Positions 32,580 through 43,124 of a stretch of DNA of 64,000 nt are shown here, piece by piece (position 1 is the stretch's first letter; each line of letters begins with the position of its first letter). The notes beneath the pieces are model-generated. The model saw only the letters and a list, made by a program, of their open reading frames with translations, ran no database searches and had not been told where the DNA came from. The position numbers and the translations under genes are program-made. The stretch lies in contig OY747700.1 in assembly GCA_963556495.2 (NCBI GenBank), positions 6,177,020-6,241,019 on the forward strand, in the 5' to 3' direction. Source of the stretch: Valencia hispanica. Its lineage: Eukaryota > Chordata > Actinopteri > Cyprinodontiformes > Valenciidae.

Positions 32580-33350
32580 AGGCAAATGGAAGAAGGAGGA
32601 TCTTATATTCTTTTCTGGATTTAACAGGGAGCCAATGAAGGGAAGCTAAAACAGGAGAAATGTGATCTCTCTTTTTAATATTCATCAGAACTCTTGCTGC
32701 CGCATTTTGGATCAACTGAAGGCTTTTAATGGCATTTTGTGGACGACCTGATAGTGAAGAATTACAGTAGTCCAGCCTTGAGGTAACAAATGCATGGACT
32801 AGTTTCTCAGCATCACTCCTGGACAGGATGTTTCTAATTTTCTAGGAAATCCTAGAAACCTGTTTAATATGGGATTTAAATGTCAAGTCTCGGTCAAAAA
32901 TAACGCAGAGGTTCTTTACGTTATTACTGGGGGCCAATTTAATGCCGTCCAGATGAAGTGATTGACTAATCAGTTTCTGTTTTAGAACTTCTGGTCCAAA
33001 GACAGCAACTTCTGTCTTGTCAGAATTTAAAAGCAAAAAGTTTAGATTCATCCATGTTTTTATGTCTTCCAGACATGCCTGTAATCTACCTAACTGACTG
33101 GGTTCATCAGGATTTATGGATAAATATAGTTGTGTATCATCGGCATAGCTGTGGAAATTTATCCCATGCTGTCTAATGATTCTACCAATTGGAAGCATAT
33201 ATATGGTGAAAAGAATTGATCCAAGCACAGAACCCTGTGGTACTCCACAAGTAACCCTTGAGAGTGAAGATGATTTATCATTTACATTAAACAAACAAGA
33301 AACTGTCGGACAAATATGATTTAAACCAACCTAGTGCTGGTTTAAATCTG
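32580..33350 (-). mobile_element. L2 LINE fragment, reverse-transcriptase part
   Basis: The minus-strand frame 32842-33294 codes for part of an L2 reverse transcriptase: [20 protein letters not shown] and the catalytic [10 protein letters not shown] second frame at 32464-32715 holds the downstream [20 protein letters not shown]. About 30 bases are deleted near 32842 compared with the copy at 57761-59026, so the frame is broken. Both ends are truncated. Confidence 0.88.
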
Positions 33351-33910
33351 GTGACTATCCAATCAGTATGTTATCAAGTTCAAGTATTGAACTATTCGTT
33401 TGATTCAGGTGTGTTGTAAACTTATACCTCGTTTCCACAGAACGGGTCGGTGTTGTACGCTATGCTATTTTGTCTGTTTCCATTGTAAAAGTGGCCCATA
33501 CAGCCACACAATTTCTGGGTCCCCTTCAGTTGTAGCTAAACAACTCAATCGTACGCGTAGGGCGGGGCTACTGGCGTCACACAACACAGTCCGTTGATTG
33601 GGGGAAAGAAAAACGCCAGTGCTTGAGACAAACAGGAGACATACCAGTGTGTAGCGTTTGTCGTCCCACAATAGTGCGACGGCAAACTTTAGGCGTTTGG
33701 GTTTAACCCCATCAGCTCATACAAACATGCAGGACAGCGGCACATGAGGACTGACTTTGGACGCCACTGATTGAGCGTTGGGGATATTTCCAGAAGGTTC
33801 CTCTAAGGACACATTGTGAACATTCTATAGGGAACCGACAATAGAGGCCCTAAAGGTCCTTTCAAAGTCCGTTCAAGCTTACTGTTGGTTAAAAGTGTTA
33901 CAGCCTGGGG

Positions 33911-34100
33911 CGTCACATGGTGTAGGGGTTAAGACGGCCACCCCCATGTTCAGAGGCTTCAGCCCTCAAAGCAGTCGTCCCGGGTTCAACTCCACCCCAC
34001 AGACATTTACCAAATGTCTCTTCCCCCACTTCTCTCCCCTTTCTACATTGTCCACTGCCAATAAAGGCCACTGTGGCCACAAAAACCTTTTAAAAAAGTG
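33911..34100 (+). mobile_element. tRNA-derived SINE
   Basis: CATGGTGTAGGGGTTAAGAC (A-box-like) and CCCGGGTTCAACTCC (B box) are followed by a C/T-rich body and CAATAAAGGCCACTGTGGCC with a short A-rich tail. It is a SINE head, not a tRNA gene: the anticodon arm does not form. Confidence 0.65.
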
Positions 34101-34292
34101 ATACAGCCTCTCAGACAAAAACAAAACAGGCTGCTTATTACAGCTGTTGATTTCCATTTGTCTCAAAAGTCAAGAATTAGACTTGGGAATGTCAAACCCC
34201 AGCATAATAGGAGCTTTTCTGTCGGATTCGATTCGGACATCGTATTTGCTGAGTTCCTATTGAGAAAAACAACTATGGCTGGTATGTAGGAG

Positions 34293-34806
34293 CATAGCCA
34301 GCCCAAGGCATAGGCGAACTAAGCCACTGCTTAGGGCCTCCCATAAATGTTAAAATTGAACACAGACTACAGATTTTACAGACTTTTTTTATTGAGAATA
34401 CCATTAAATTTGATTTCATTTAGATTCTCCAATTGTTTAGATGTAAAGAACTTGGCAAGTTTACTTTGTGGCTAAAAGGAAATCTTTTTTTACTTAAATT
34501 AATTATAATTTAAATAAATTAAAATGTATGAAAGTACATTTTTGTTTTGAAAAGTGTATATATTTTTTTTTTACATTAAACATGAATTTGTAGTTAATTG
34601 CTTTTAAATCTTCATTGTTTGTTGTCCTTTGTGTTTGAGTCTCATAAAATATCTACCAATTATCCCTAACAGATTTTAGGATCAGCCCGTTAAACTCTCC
34701 CAGATTAGACCAAAACATTGTTAGTGGGGGTGGTGGTTTAAACAGGAAGAAGGGCCCCCCGAGCCAAACTCTGCTTAAGGCCCCATTAGACTTTGGGCCG
34801 GCCCTG
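34293..34806. mobile_element. hAT MITE with 8-bp target duplication
   Basis: Left end CATAGCCAGCCCAAGG and right end TTTGGGCCGGCCCTG are inverted. TGTAGGAG (34285-34292) and GGTAGGAG (34807-34814) are the duplicated target with one change. 514 bases, AT-rich, no coding sequence. Its termini resemble the hAT at 14470-18006. Confidence 0.8.
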
Positions 34807-34814
34807 GGTAGGAG

Positions 34815-35581
34815 TGTTTCTGGAGTCAGGTGAAGACCTTTGGACAATAAAGGCCATTCATGGGTAAATGTATGATATTGAGCTATATGAGGTTTTTATT
34901 TTATGTTTTTGTGTCGTATAAGGCCAACGTGAAAGCTTTCCCAAGTGCTCTAATTTGAATACAAAAATCTAACAGCTTTATTTTGAAGGGCTCAGTGTTT
35001 TTCCGGTTGAAAGTGCGGCGTTAGACCGGAAACCCACGCGGATTCCACGGCTGACAGGCAGAGAACTTGTGTGAGAGCGCGGTGACGTTGACGTCGACAG
35101 GTGAGCCCGCCTGGATCACCTGCTGCTGTAACCCGATCAGATCCGAACCTTAAGGTTCTGAGCTCAAACTGCACCGTCTTTTTCCTTCTGAAGCGGCTGG
35201 TTTCTGTAGCTGCAGGCGGTGAAACCAAGCAGCCGAATTCTGTGGGATTGTGTGCAGGATCGACTGGACCTGTTGGTTTACACTACAGGCACTGGACCAC
35301 CGCGGTACCGAGCAGAGTCTGAAAAACAAGGGGAATCTCAGGCAGATTCTGTACGTGTCCTTTCCCTGTGGATCTCAGGAGGTCCCTCCAGCTTCTCTGA
35401 ATGATCCCAGGTCCATCTGGAGCTGCAGGAGCTGCTGTTCCTCCTGATCCGGAAGCATCTTAAAATTATCTGCTTTATTTATTTATTTTAAATTAGTTTT
35501 TGTTCCTATGATTCAGATCCTAAAGCCTCTGAGGCGGAACTTGTTTGTTTGGACTGGATTTTGTTGTTGTTGCGGTTCTGG
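34815..35581 (+). promoter_or_regulatory. lipt2 upstream region
   Basis: A moderately GC-rich area from about 35010 with several CpGs (GACGTTGACGTCGACAGG at 35084-35101) probably contains the lipt2 start. The exact start site and any leader intron cannot be fixed from sequence alone. Confidence 0.4.
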
Positions 35582-35890
35582 ATGCAGAGCAGCAGGCCCC
35601 TGGTGGAGGTGGTCCATCTGGGCCGGCTCTCCTATGAGGAGGGTCTGAGGCTGCAGCGGGTCTACGTGAACCGGCACCGGTCCGGTCCAGCCCATGCGCT
35701 GCTGCTCTGTCAGCACTCGCCGGTCTACACCACCGGGATCCGGCACAAGCCGTATCCGTGGCCCCTGCTGGACCGGCTACGCCTCCTGGGCGCCGACGTC
35801 CACCGCGCCAACAGAGGAGGACTCATCACCTTCCACGGACCGGGTCAGCTGGTCTGCTACCCGGTCCTGAACCTGGGGAGCTTCAAGAAG
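35582..35890 (+). CDS. lipt2: lipt2 exon 1
   Basis: 103 codons, ending [12 protein letters not shown] in phase 0 at a weak GTCGGG donor. It contains [19 protein letters not shown] and [13 protein letters not shown]. Confidence 0.93.
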
Positions 35891-38800
35891 GTCGGGGAGG
35901 GGACCCGAGCAGACCGAGACACCCGCGAGGTTTCTTTTCTGGTTGTGACCTGTGTTCTGTTCCCTCAGAGCGTCCGTTGGTACGTGGGTCAGCTGGAGAA
36001 CACCATCGTCAGCCTCTGCGACCGGTTCGGCGTCGAAGCAGCGACGTCTCCACACACGGGAGTTTGGGTCGGAGACAACAAGATCTGTGCCATCGGTACG
36101 ATGTACCCGTCCGAACCTCTGCTTTGACCCCTGGAGCCGTGGTGGCTCGGTCTGCCTATCTCAGGGCCCGATTTTACGGCTCCCTGCTTGATTTGCATCT
36201 TCTGTATGATGACCTTCTTCATGATGATCACGTCTCACTCGAAATGCAACGGAGATTGTACTCCTCCAGGACCACATTATTATTATTACTTGTTTTGTTG
36301 ATCTACAATGGCCCTTGTTCTGTCGGGAACACGAACAAAACAAAAAAAATAATACAAACTATGAAAACGAATTACAAAATGCTTAGTCTACCATAAGTTA
36401 GCCATAAAAATGGGTCTTTAACATATTTTTTTTAATTATTCAAAGTCTTAACAGCCCTAATGTTTGCTGGAAGAAGACTGTTCCCCAGTCTGGGACCTGC
36501 TTCTGAAAAATGTAGGCCGTTTGGGGTTTTCAAACATGCCGTACCAAATCCTCCGTGTCGGCTCTGACCTGCTTTCCAATGCAAATTTCGAATTTTGTAT
36601 TTGCCGTGTGGAGAAAGTCTGGGCAAAGCTCTGATAATGGTCATAGGCCATAGACACGCCCCCTCAGATAGATGTCCCCGCCCACTTCAACTGTTGGTCA
36701 TAGAACTATTAACCCTACCAATAGAGGGCCATCGGGGGAAACCGACCAATCAGCACGCAGCTCATTTCATTTGCATTAGTGGGCGGGGAAAACCAGTATT
36801 TCCATTGTAGGGCTTTATTATTATGGGAATTATTTGGCCGTTTTTCAGTTCACCTGGGCCAGATAGAGGCTTAAAGAACAGTTTCCAATTGTGAAAAATG
36901 TTCTAGAACCCTTTAATGTTGACATTTCGCAGGTTTATTGAGAAAATGTTCCCCTCCATGACCAAATTTTTGTTTTCTTTTTGTTTTGTTGATCTACAAT
37001 AAACCTAGTAATATTTTGGGTCTCTTAGCAATGGTTTTGTGCCTGTTTATTATGGAGGTTGTGTGCTTCTCTCCAGCAGCCTTGCGCCGATTCACGGTGG
37101 TTTTGTGCCTCTTCAATGCAACTTTGAACCTCTTTATAGCTACTGATAGTGCTTTAGTGGATCTTTATGGTGGTTTCTAATCTGCTTACATCAATTGCGT
37201 GCCTGTATACCATGTTTTCGTCCGTTATTGCATTAATTTTTTGCCTCCTTTGTATTATTATTTTGTGCCTAGGTGAGGTGGTTTTGGACCTTAGTATGAT
37301 TATTTTGTGCCTAGGTGAGGTGGTTTCGGACCTTTGTATGATTATTTTGTGCCTAGGTGAGGTGGTTTCGGACCTTTGTATGATTATTTTGTGCCTAGGT
37401 GAGGTGGTTTCGGACCTTTGTATGATTATTTTGTACCTAGGTGAGGTGCTTTCGGGACCTTTTTATGACATATTTCTGTCTACTTTGGTTTGTGCCTCTT
37501 TCCAGTGATTTTGTGCCTTTTTTTTGTTTTTTGATCCTTTCTATCGCCGTTTTCAGATCATCCTTTCTTCTCTGTGATCTTACATCTGTTCATTAATGTA
37601 GTCAAGTCACTATCTCTTAAGTCCAAGTCAAGTTGTCAGGTCCTACAAGCCAAGTCCAAGTCCCAAATCTTTCGGTCCAAGTTAGGGATGTGTATTGGGA
37701 AAAATCTGGTGATGCAATATGTATCTGGATACGGGGGGACGATACGATATATAGCGATACTAAGAGTAAGATTATTTATGTTGTGATTTTTAAAACAGAT
37801 TTTAACTAGAAAAACTGTTACAGCATTCTAAACACTCCAATATTAGATCTAGTCTATCCACTGGAACAAAGAAGGTGAAAACAGTCACAAACTACCTGTT
37901 ATACTTTTAATTTTACTACAAAAATTACTGTCATCATTAGTTGTTCCATTCAAATTCTTAAAAATAAAATAATCGATTCATTGCTTTTGAATATCGATAC
38001 AGTATCATGCCATAAAATATCTTGATATATCGGCATATTGATATTTTCTTACGTCCCTAGTCCAAGTCAAGTCATTATCACCTGAGAGCAAATCAAAAAT
38101 AAGAGAGCAGGGTGTAGATGTTAAGACTAGAATAATTACAGCCGTACATGGTGAAGTTTATTTTTCAAAAATTGCCCCACGCCAATTTAACACAGTAGCA
38201 GGTGCAAAATATGAAAACATGCGTCAAATAAATTTTAAATCGACATGTCGCTCATACAATTACAAAGGATTCGGGAAGTTGGTATGAAATTAGACCAGTG
38301 ATCTGACCTAATAAAACAAGCTAAACATTAGCATCCGCTACATGCTAATTCCAAAAATAACAATTTATCATGTCGGAGTCCAAGTTTAAGTCCTAATGTT
38401 GCAAGTCCAAGTGCAAGTCATTGATGTGCTGCTCGAGTCAAGTCATAAGTCCCTTAAAAGGGACTCGAGTGCTTTTAATCTGTGTGCCTGTTTACGGTGG
38501 TTTCGTCCCACTTTGCATTCATTTTTTGCCTTTTTATGATTATTTTGTACCTGTGTGAGGTGGTTTCGGACCTTTTTATGATTATTTTGTACCAGTGTGA
38601 GGTGGTTTCGGACCTTTTTATGATTATTTTGTACCAGTGTGAGGTGGTTTCGGACCTTTTTATGATTATTTTGTACCAGTGTGAGGTGGTTTCGGACCTT
38701 TTTATGATTATTTTGTACCAGTGTGAGGTGGTTTCGGACCTTTTTATGATTATTTTGTACCAGTGTGAGGTGGTTTCGGACCTTTTTATGATTATTTTGT

Positions 38801-41800
38801 ACCTGTGTGAGGTGGTTTCAGACCTTTTTATGATTATTTTGTACCTGTGTGAGGTGGTTTCAGACCTTTTTATGATTATTTTGTACCTGTGTGAGGTGGT
38901 TTCAGACCTTTTTATGATTATTTTGTACCAGTGTGAGGTGGTTTCGGACCTTTTTATGATTATTTTGTACCTGTGTGAGGTGGTTTCAGACCTTTTTATG
39001 ATTACTTTGTACCAGTGTGAGGTGGTTTCAGACCTTTTTATGATTATTTTGTACCTGTGTGAGGTGGTTTCAGACCTTTTTATGATTGTTTTGTACCAGT
39101 GTGAGGTGGTTTCGGACCTTTTTATGATTATTTTGTACCAGTGTGAGGTGGTTTCAGACCTTTTTATGATTACTTTGTACCAGTGTGAGGTGGTTTCAGA
39201 CCTTTTTATGATTATTTTGTACCTGTGTGAGGTGGTTTCAGACCTTTTTATGATTGTTTTGTACCAGTGTGAGGTGGTTTCGGACCTTTTTATGATTATT
39301 TTGTACCAGTGTGAGGTGGTTTCAGACCTTTTTATGATTACTTTGTACCAGTGTGAGGTGGTTTCAGACCTTTTTATGATTACTTTGTACCAGTGTGAGG
39401 TGGTTTCAGACCTTTTTATGATTATTTTGTACCAGTGTGAGGTGGTTTCAGACCTTTTTATGATTATTTTGTACCAGTGTGAGGTGGTTTCAGACCTTTG
39501 TATGATTATTTTGTACCTGTGTGAGGTGGTTTCAGACCTTTTTATGATTATTTTGTACCAGTGTGAGGTGGTTTCGGACCTTTTTATGATTACTTTGTAC
39601 CAGTGTGAGGTGGTTTCAGACCTTTTTATGATTATTTTGTACCTGTGTGAGGTGGTTTCAGACCTTTTTATGATTGTTTTGTACCAGTGTGAGGTGGTTT
39701 CGTACCTTTTTATGATTGTTTTGTACCTGTGTGAGGTGGTTTCTGACCTTTTTATGATTGTTTTGTACCTGTGTGAGGTGGTTTCGTACCTTTTTATGAT
39801 TGTTTTGTACCTGTGTGAGGTGGTTTCGTACCTTTTTATGATTATTTTGTACCTGTGTGAGGTGGTTTCGTACCTTTTTATGATTACTTTGTACCAGTGT
39901 GAGGTGGTTTCGTACCTTTTTATGATTACTTTGTACCAGTGTGAGGTGGTTTCAGACCTTTTTATGATTGTTTTGTACCAGTGTGAGGTGGTTTCAGACC
40001 TTTTTATGATTATTTTGTACCTGTGTGAGGTGGTTTCAGACCTTTTTATGATTATTTTGTACCTGTGTGAGGTGGTTTCTGACCTTTTTATGATTATTTT
40101 GTACCTGTGTGAGGTGGTTTCTGACCTTTTTATGATTATTTTGTACCTGTGTGAGGTGGTTTCGGACCTTTTTATGATTGTTTTTGTCTCTTTAGAAGCC
40201 AATGCTAATACTTTAAAGTAGGCATGCTATGCCTCTATTAAAACAAGTTATAACCGGTCTATGGTCTGTACAAAACATGTCAATGAAGTACTTTGCACAA
40301 AATCACTTTCACATTAAGCGATCTCACCGGCTTGATTCTTGACAATTTCAGTCTCTTTCAGAATGAGCTGTTTAGGGTGCTCTGTCACCTTTATGCAAAT
40401 TAGTGGTTGCAGACCACGCCCACCCATCTTGTTACGAGGCTGCTGGTTTGCTACATATGAGAATGGCTTGGAATTGGTGAGGGGTGGTTAAATTCAAATT
40501 GCGCCTATTGTGACGTCACAATAAGCGTTCTGACAGCAAAAATTAGAGACTGAAATGGCAACACAAAATGATAATCTGTCCCCTTTAAAGCTACTGATGC
40601 AGCTTGAACTGGACCTGGTTGACACTCCGTACCGATCCGCCGTTGACTGACGTCTGAAGGAATTACTTACTTAAAGAAACAGCCCTAAGCGTTGTTGTTG
40701 TGTTGCTGTGATGTCCTTTGTTTTAGTGTTGATTCATTCCAAAAGTGACAACAAAGACAGAAGCGATTCGTTTTCATTTTAGTGTCTCTGCAGCGGTCAA
40801 AAACCTGTTCACCGTCTGGATTATTGCCTAGTGTCAACAATGACATCACTTCCTTTATATTCCAACCCTTAGAAGACAACAGTAACAACACGCCCACATA
40901 AAAAAATCACACCCAAAAAAAAAAAAAGAGAAGAAAATAATCACGTATTTGTCTTCTTCCCCGCCTCTGTTCAATGATTTGTTTTTGACCTTTTTATTGT
41001 ACTTTTGTTCCTCTCTATCGCCCCTTTCAGATCATCCTTTCTTTAAGTGGTTTTACACCTGTTTATTAAGCATCAGGCTCAACTGAAAGGCCAACTAACT
41101 AGGAAAGGTGGGTTGAAGTCGACCCACCAGTATTAGGCCCCCTGATGCACCTCGGGAGGTAAGAGCTAGTTCAGGATCAGAAACAACACGTGTTATCATC
41201 CTCCAGGGTCCGTCTGGTCCAGGAAACATGTCTCTCTTCAGGATCTACCGCAGATAGTCTGCCGGCGATGGAACAGAGCAACTACTTAAGGCGGGCGTTT
41301 CCTGCAGATAAACTATATCTGCAATACGAGTTGTAGGCCTCGGCTCTTCGGCTCCGCTACCGCGCCGGCATGATCTGAAAGTCCACTGGGCCCCGTGATC
41401 CTGGTGGATTGCGTTGTGTGACGGGAAAGATCATAGCGACCCGTAAGGAAGCGGCGTGCGGTTCCATTTTTTATTCTTGAGCTATAGTCTCCATGCCGGC
41501 GTGGATACCAGATCTACTCTGAGGTTCTGCCCCTCCATATGACGTCGTATCACACGATTGCCTGGACGTTAGCATGTTGACGTTGTGTGCATTTTTCTTT
41601 CTCTTTAAAGAACTTTATTGAACAAACAGCAAGTATACAACACACAAACAAATGAAGTATAATAAAGAATTCAACAGATACAAACAGCCAGGGGAGTTAT
41701 ATAAATACTGTACATGCAACCATTTACATAAACGAATTGTTTTGAGAGCCTTTTTCTTGATAGTCTGATATTGATTTTATTAGTGGTGGGCGAAATAAAA

Positions 41801-42727
41801 GGTATAAGGTAGAAATGATATAAATTTAGCTGAAGGTAGATATTTTGACTATACCAGCCTACCGCGATTGTGCATTTTGATGATGTCATCAAGCTGTCAT
41901 CAAGGAGGATAAATACTGATATTCAGCGTTCATCTTTACACCACATATTGCACGTTTAAAATTAGTTGTTTTCCATTTAATGAAAAACAAAAAAAGCATT
42001 TTGAATTCAAACGTGTGATATTAATTTTATAAATAAGTAATAAGGAAAGCGGACAATTTTGAGCTTTGTGTTTCTTTTGTAACATTTAGCTTTTAATTTA
42101 TTGAAAATATCTTCATCTTTATGTTGCGAGAATTTTTGTGTTGCATTTTTTGGGAAAAATATTTGATTTTTAAAAAAAATGCATTTTACACAAAACAGGT
42201 TCTTTAAATGGCATTCTAATCTTCTTTGAAGTTGTTCTGCTGCAACGTATCTGGAAAGTGAGAATGTTCATAAACTGTCATTTTGACACATATAAAGAAA
42301 AGAAAATATCGCAATAAATATCGTTACCGCATATGCTTTAGATTATATCGCAATATAGATTTGAGGCCGTATCGCCCAGCCTTAGATTTTATTTATGCTG
42401 ACACATTTTTTATCTTTTTTGGGTATTAAAAAAAAAAAACGAATAAAATTTTTTTCCATTTTAAGCGCCTCAGTCTGACCGAGCGTCTCTGTGTTGCCAG
42501 GAATCCACTGCGGCCGCTACGTCACGTCCCACGGCCTGGCTCTGAACTGCAACACGGACCTGTCGTGGTTCGGCCACATCGTGCCGTGTGGGATCGAAGG
42601 GAAAGGCGTGACATCGCTGAGCAGGGAGCTGCAGAGAGACGTCAGCGTGGAGGAAACCATCCCTCACCTGCTGGACGCCTTCGGAGAGCAGTTCGGCTGT
42701 CGGCTGACCGGAGGAGAAACACCATAA
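35582..42727 (+). CDS. lipt2: Lipoyl(octanoyl) transferase 2, mitochondrial
   Basis: LIPT2 moves octanoyl groups from mitochondrial acyl carrier protein to the H protein of the glycine cleavage system, the first step of lipoic acid synthesis. Three exons (35582-35890, 35969-36095, 42501-42727) join to 663 nt, 220 residues; human LIPT2 is 231. The LipB motifs are all present: [13 protein letters not shown], the Lys motif [13 protein letters not shown], and the nucleophile Cys in [15 protein letters not shown]. The start at 35582 ([20 protein letters not shown]) aligns with the human start; an in-frame ATG at 35549 would add MDWILLLLRFW, possibly a targeting stretch. Intron 2 is 6.4 kb and full of satellite and MITEs. 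In human the gene also lies near PGM2L1 and RNF169. Confidence 0.95.
35969..36095 (+). CDS. lipt2: lipt2 exon 2 (catalytic Lys)
   Basis: 42 codons plus one base, from [20 protein letters not shown] to [12 protein letters not shown]. Acceptor CCCTCAG, donor GTACGA. The Lys of DNKICAIG is the conserved catalytic Lys of LipB enzymes. Confidence 0.95.
36096..37253. other. lipt2 intron 2, left part
   Basis: No repeat family named with confidence. From about 37000 the words GGTGGTTTTGTGCCT and CTTTATGG recur loosely, as if they were the ancestral spacer of the 42-bp satellite that follows. Confidence 0.4.
37254..37463. repeat. 42-bp minisatellite, small diverged array
   Basis: Five units of 42 bases around TATTTTGTGCCTAGGTGAGG. 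They differ from the main array at 38536 at about five positions, consistently, so the two arrays amplified separately from one ancestor. Confidence 0.9.
37600..38470. repeat. AAGTCCAAGTC-rich fish repeat, split by a MITE
   Basis: Both sides of the MITE are dominated by AAGTCCAAGTCAAGTC words, ending at GGGACTCGAGTGC (38460-38472). Probably an older transposable element; its ends are not clear. Confidence 0.5.
37683..38059. mobile_element. hAT MITE with perfect 8-bp target duplication
   Basis: Left end TAGGGATGTGTATTGGG and right end TTTTCTTACGTCCCTA; GTCCAAGT is duplicated at 37675-37682 and 38060-38067. 377 bases, no coding sequence. It sits inside an older repeat rich in AAGTCCAAGTCAAGTC (about 37600-38470), which it splits. 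Confidence 0.88.
38536..40174. repeat. 42-bp minisatellite, 39 complete copies
   Basis: Unit length 42 bases, containing TTATTTTGTACCTGTGTGAG and GTGGTTTCGGACC. 39 full units plus a partial one, almost without indels. Variation is limited to a few sites: CCAGTG or CCTGTG; ATTATT, ATTACT or ATTGTT; TTCGGA, TTCAGA, TTCTGA or TTCGTA. Units 12-15 and 16-19 share the same order of variants, a 168-bp higher-order unit. Because 42 is a multiple of three, long frames stay open on both strands (579 and 575 codons). These are not genes. The array is in lipt2 intron 2. Confidence 0.96.
40205..40592. mobile_element. Short fish repeat with AAAGC GATCTCACCGGC core
   Basis: From about TTTAAAGTAGGC to CTGTCCCCTTTAAAG. 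A diverged second copy is at 43125-44950 (both contain GCGATCTCACCGGCT and GACCACGCCCACCC). The TTTAAAG ends may be short inverted termini. Confidence 0.55.
40593..41772. other. lipt2 intron 2, unassigned
   Basis: At 40985-41055 TCAGATCATCCTTTCTT repeats a phrase from 37555-37570, so the satellite region was partly duplicated. 41590-41660 (TTTAAAGAACTTTATTGAAC) looks like a LINE 3' end in reverse. Nothing else identified. Confidence 0.4.
41781..42384. mobile_element. hAT MITE with perfect 8-bp target duplication
   Basis: Left end TAGTGGTGGGCGAAAT and right end CGTATCGCCCAGCCTTA are inverted. GATTTTAT is duplicated at 41773-41780 and 42385-42392. 604 bases with no coding sequence, ending 116 bases before lipt2 exon 3. 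Confidence 0.88.
42501..42727 (+). CDS. lipt2: lipt2 exon 3 (catalytic Cys) and stop
   Basis: Completes a Gly codon, then [39 protein letters not shown] and [20 protein letters not shown], to TAA at 42725-42727. PCG holds the acyl-carrying Cys. Confidence 0.95.
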
Positions 42728-42894
42728 CCGGGACAGAACAGCGGCGTGTCGTCTGCATAGAAACCGTTTCACACGGAGCTTACATTATCTCTTGGTGCCT
42801 TTATTTTTTCTTCTTCACTGTAAACAGAAGTTTTTATTCCAGGATCAGAAACACTAAAGCTGTGAATTATACCCTAATTGCGTTTTTAATAGAG

Positions 42895-42900
42895 AATAAA
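42895..42900 (+). terminator. Probable lipt2 polyadenylation signal
   Basis: AATAAA 168 bases after the lipt2 stop codon. Confidence 0.65.
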
Positions 42901-43124
42901 AATCCAAGTGATTCAACGATGAGCTTATTGTCTGATTCGGAGCCACAGATTAAACCAAACATTTTAAAGTTGCTTTGAAATTAAATTCGGTTTAAATGAT
43001 TATATGTTTTTTTAACCTTTAGCATCAGAATTTGGCCCAGTACCACCAGGAACCGTCGGCTCCGCCCGGTTTTGGATCATGGTTCCCAACAGGAACAAGA
43101 TGGACAGATGTCTCCATGTCCCTG

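Noticed and set aside
33911..33995. tRNA gene
   Set aside because: Same reasoning: SINE head with a broken anticodon arm.
38475..40221. Two long open frames (579 codons plus, 575 codons minus) as genes
   Set aside because: Both follow from a 42-bp tandem repeat without stop codons, within a lipt2 intron; the proteins are pure repeats with no family similarity.
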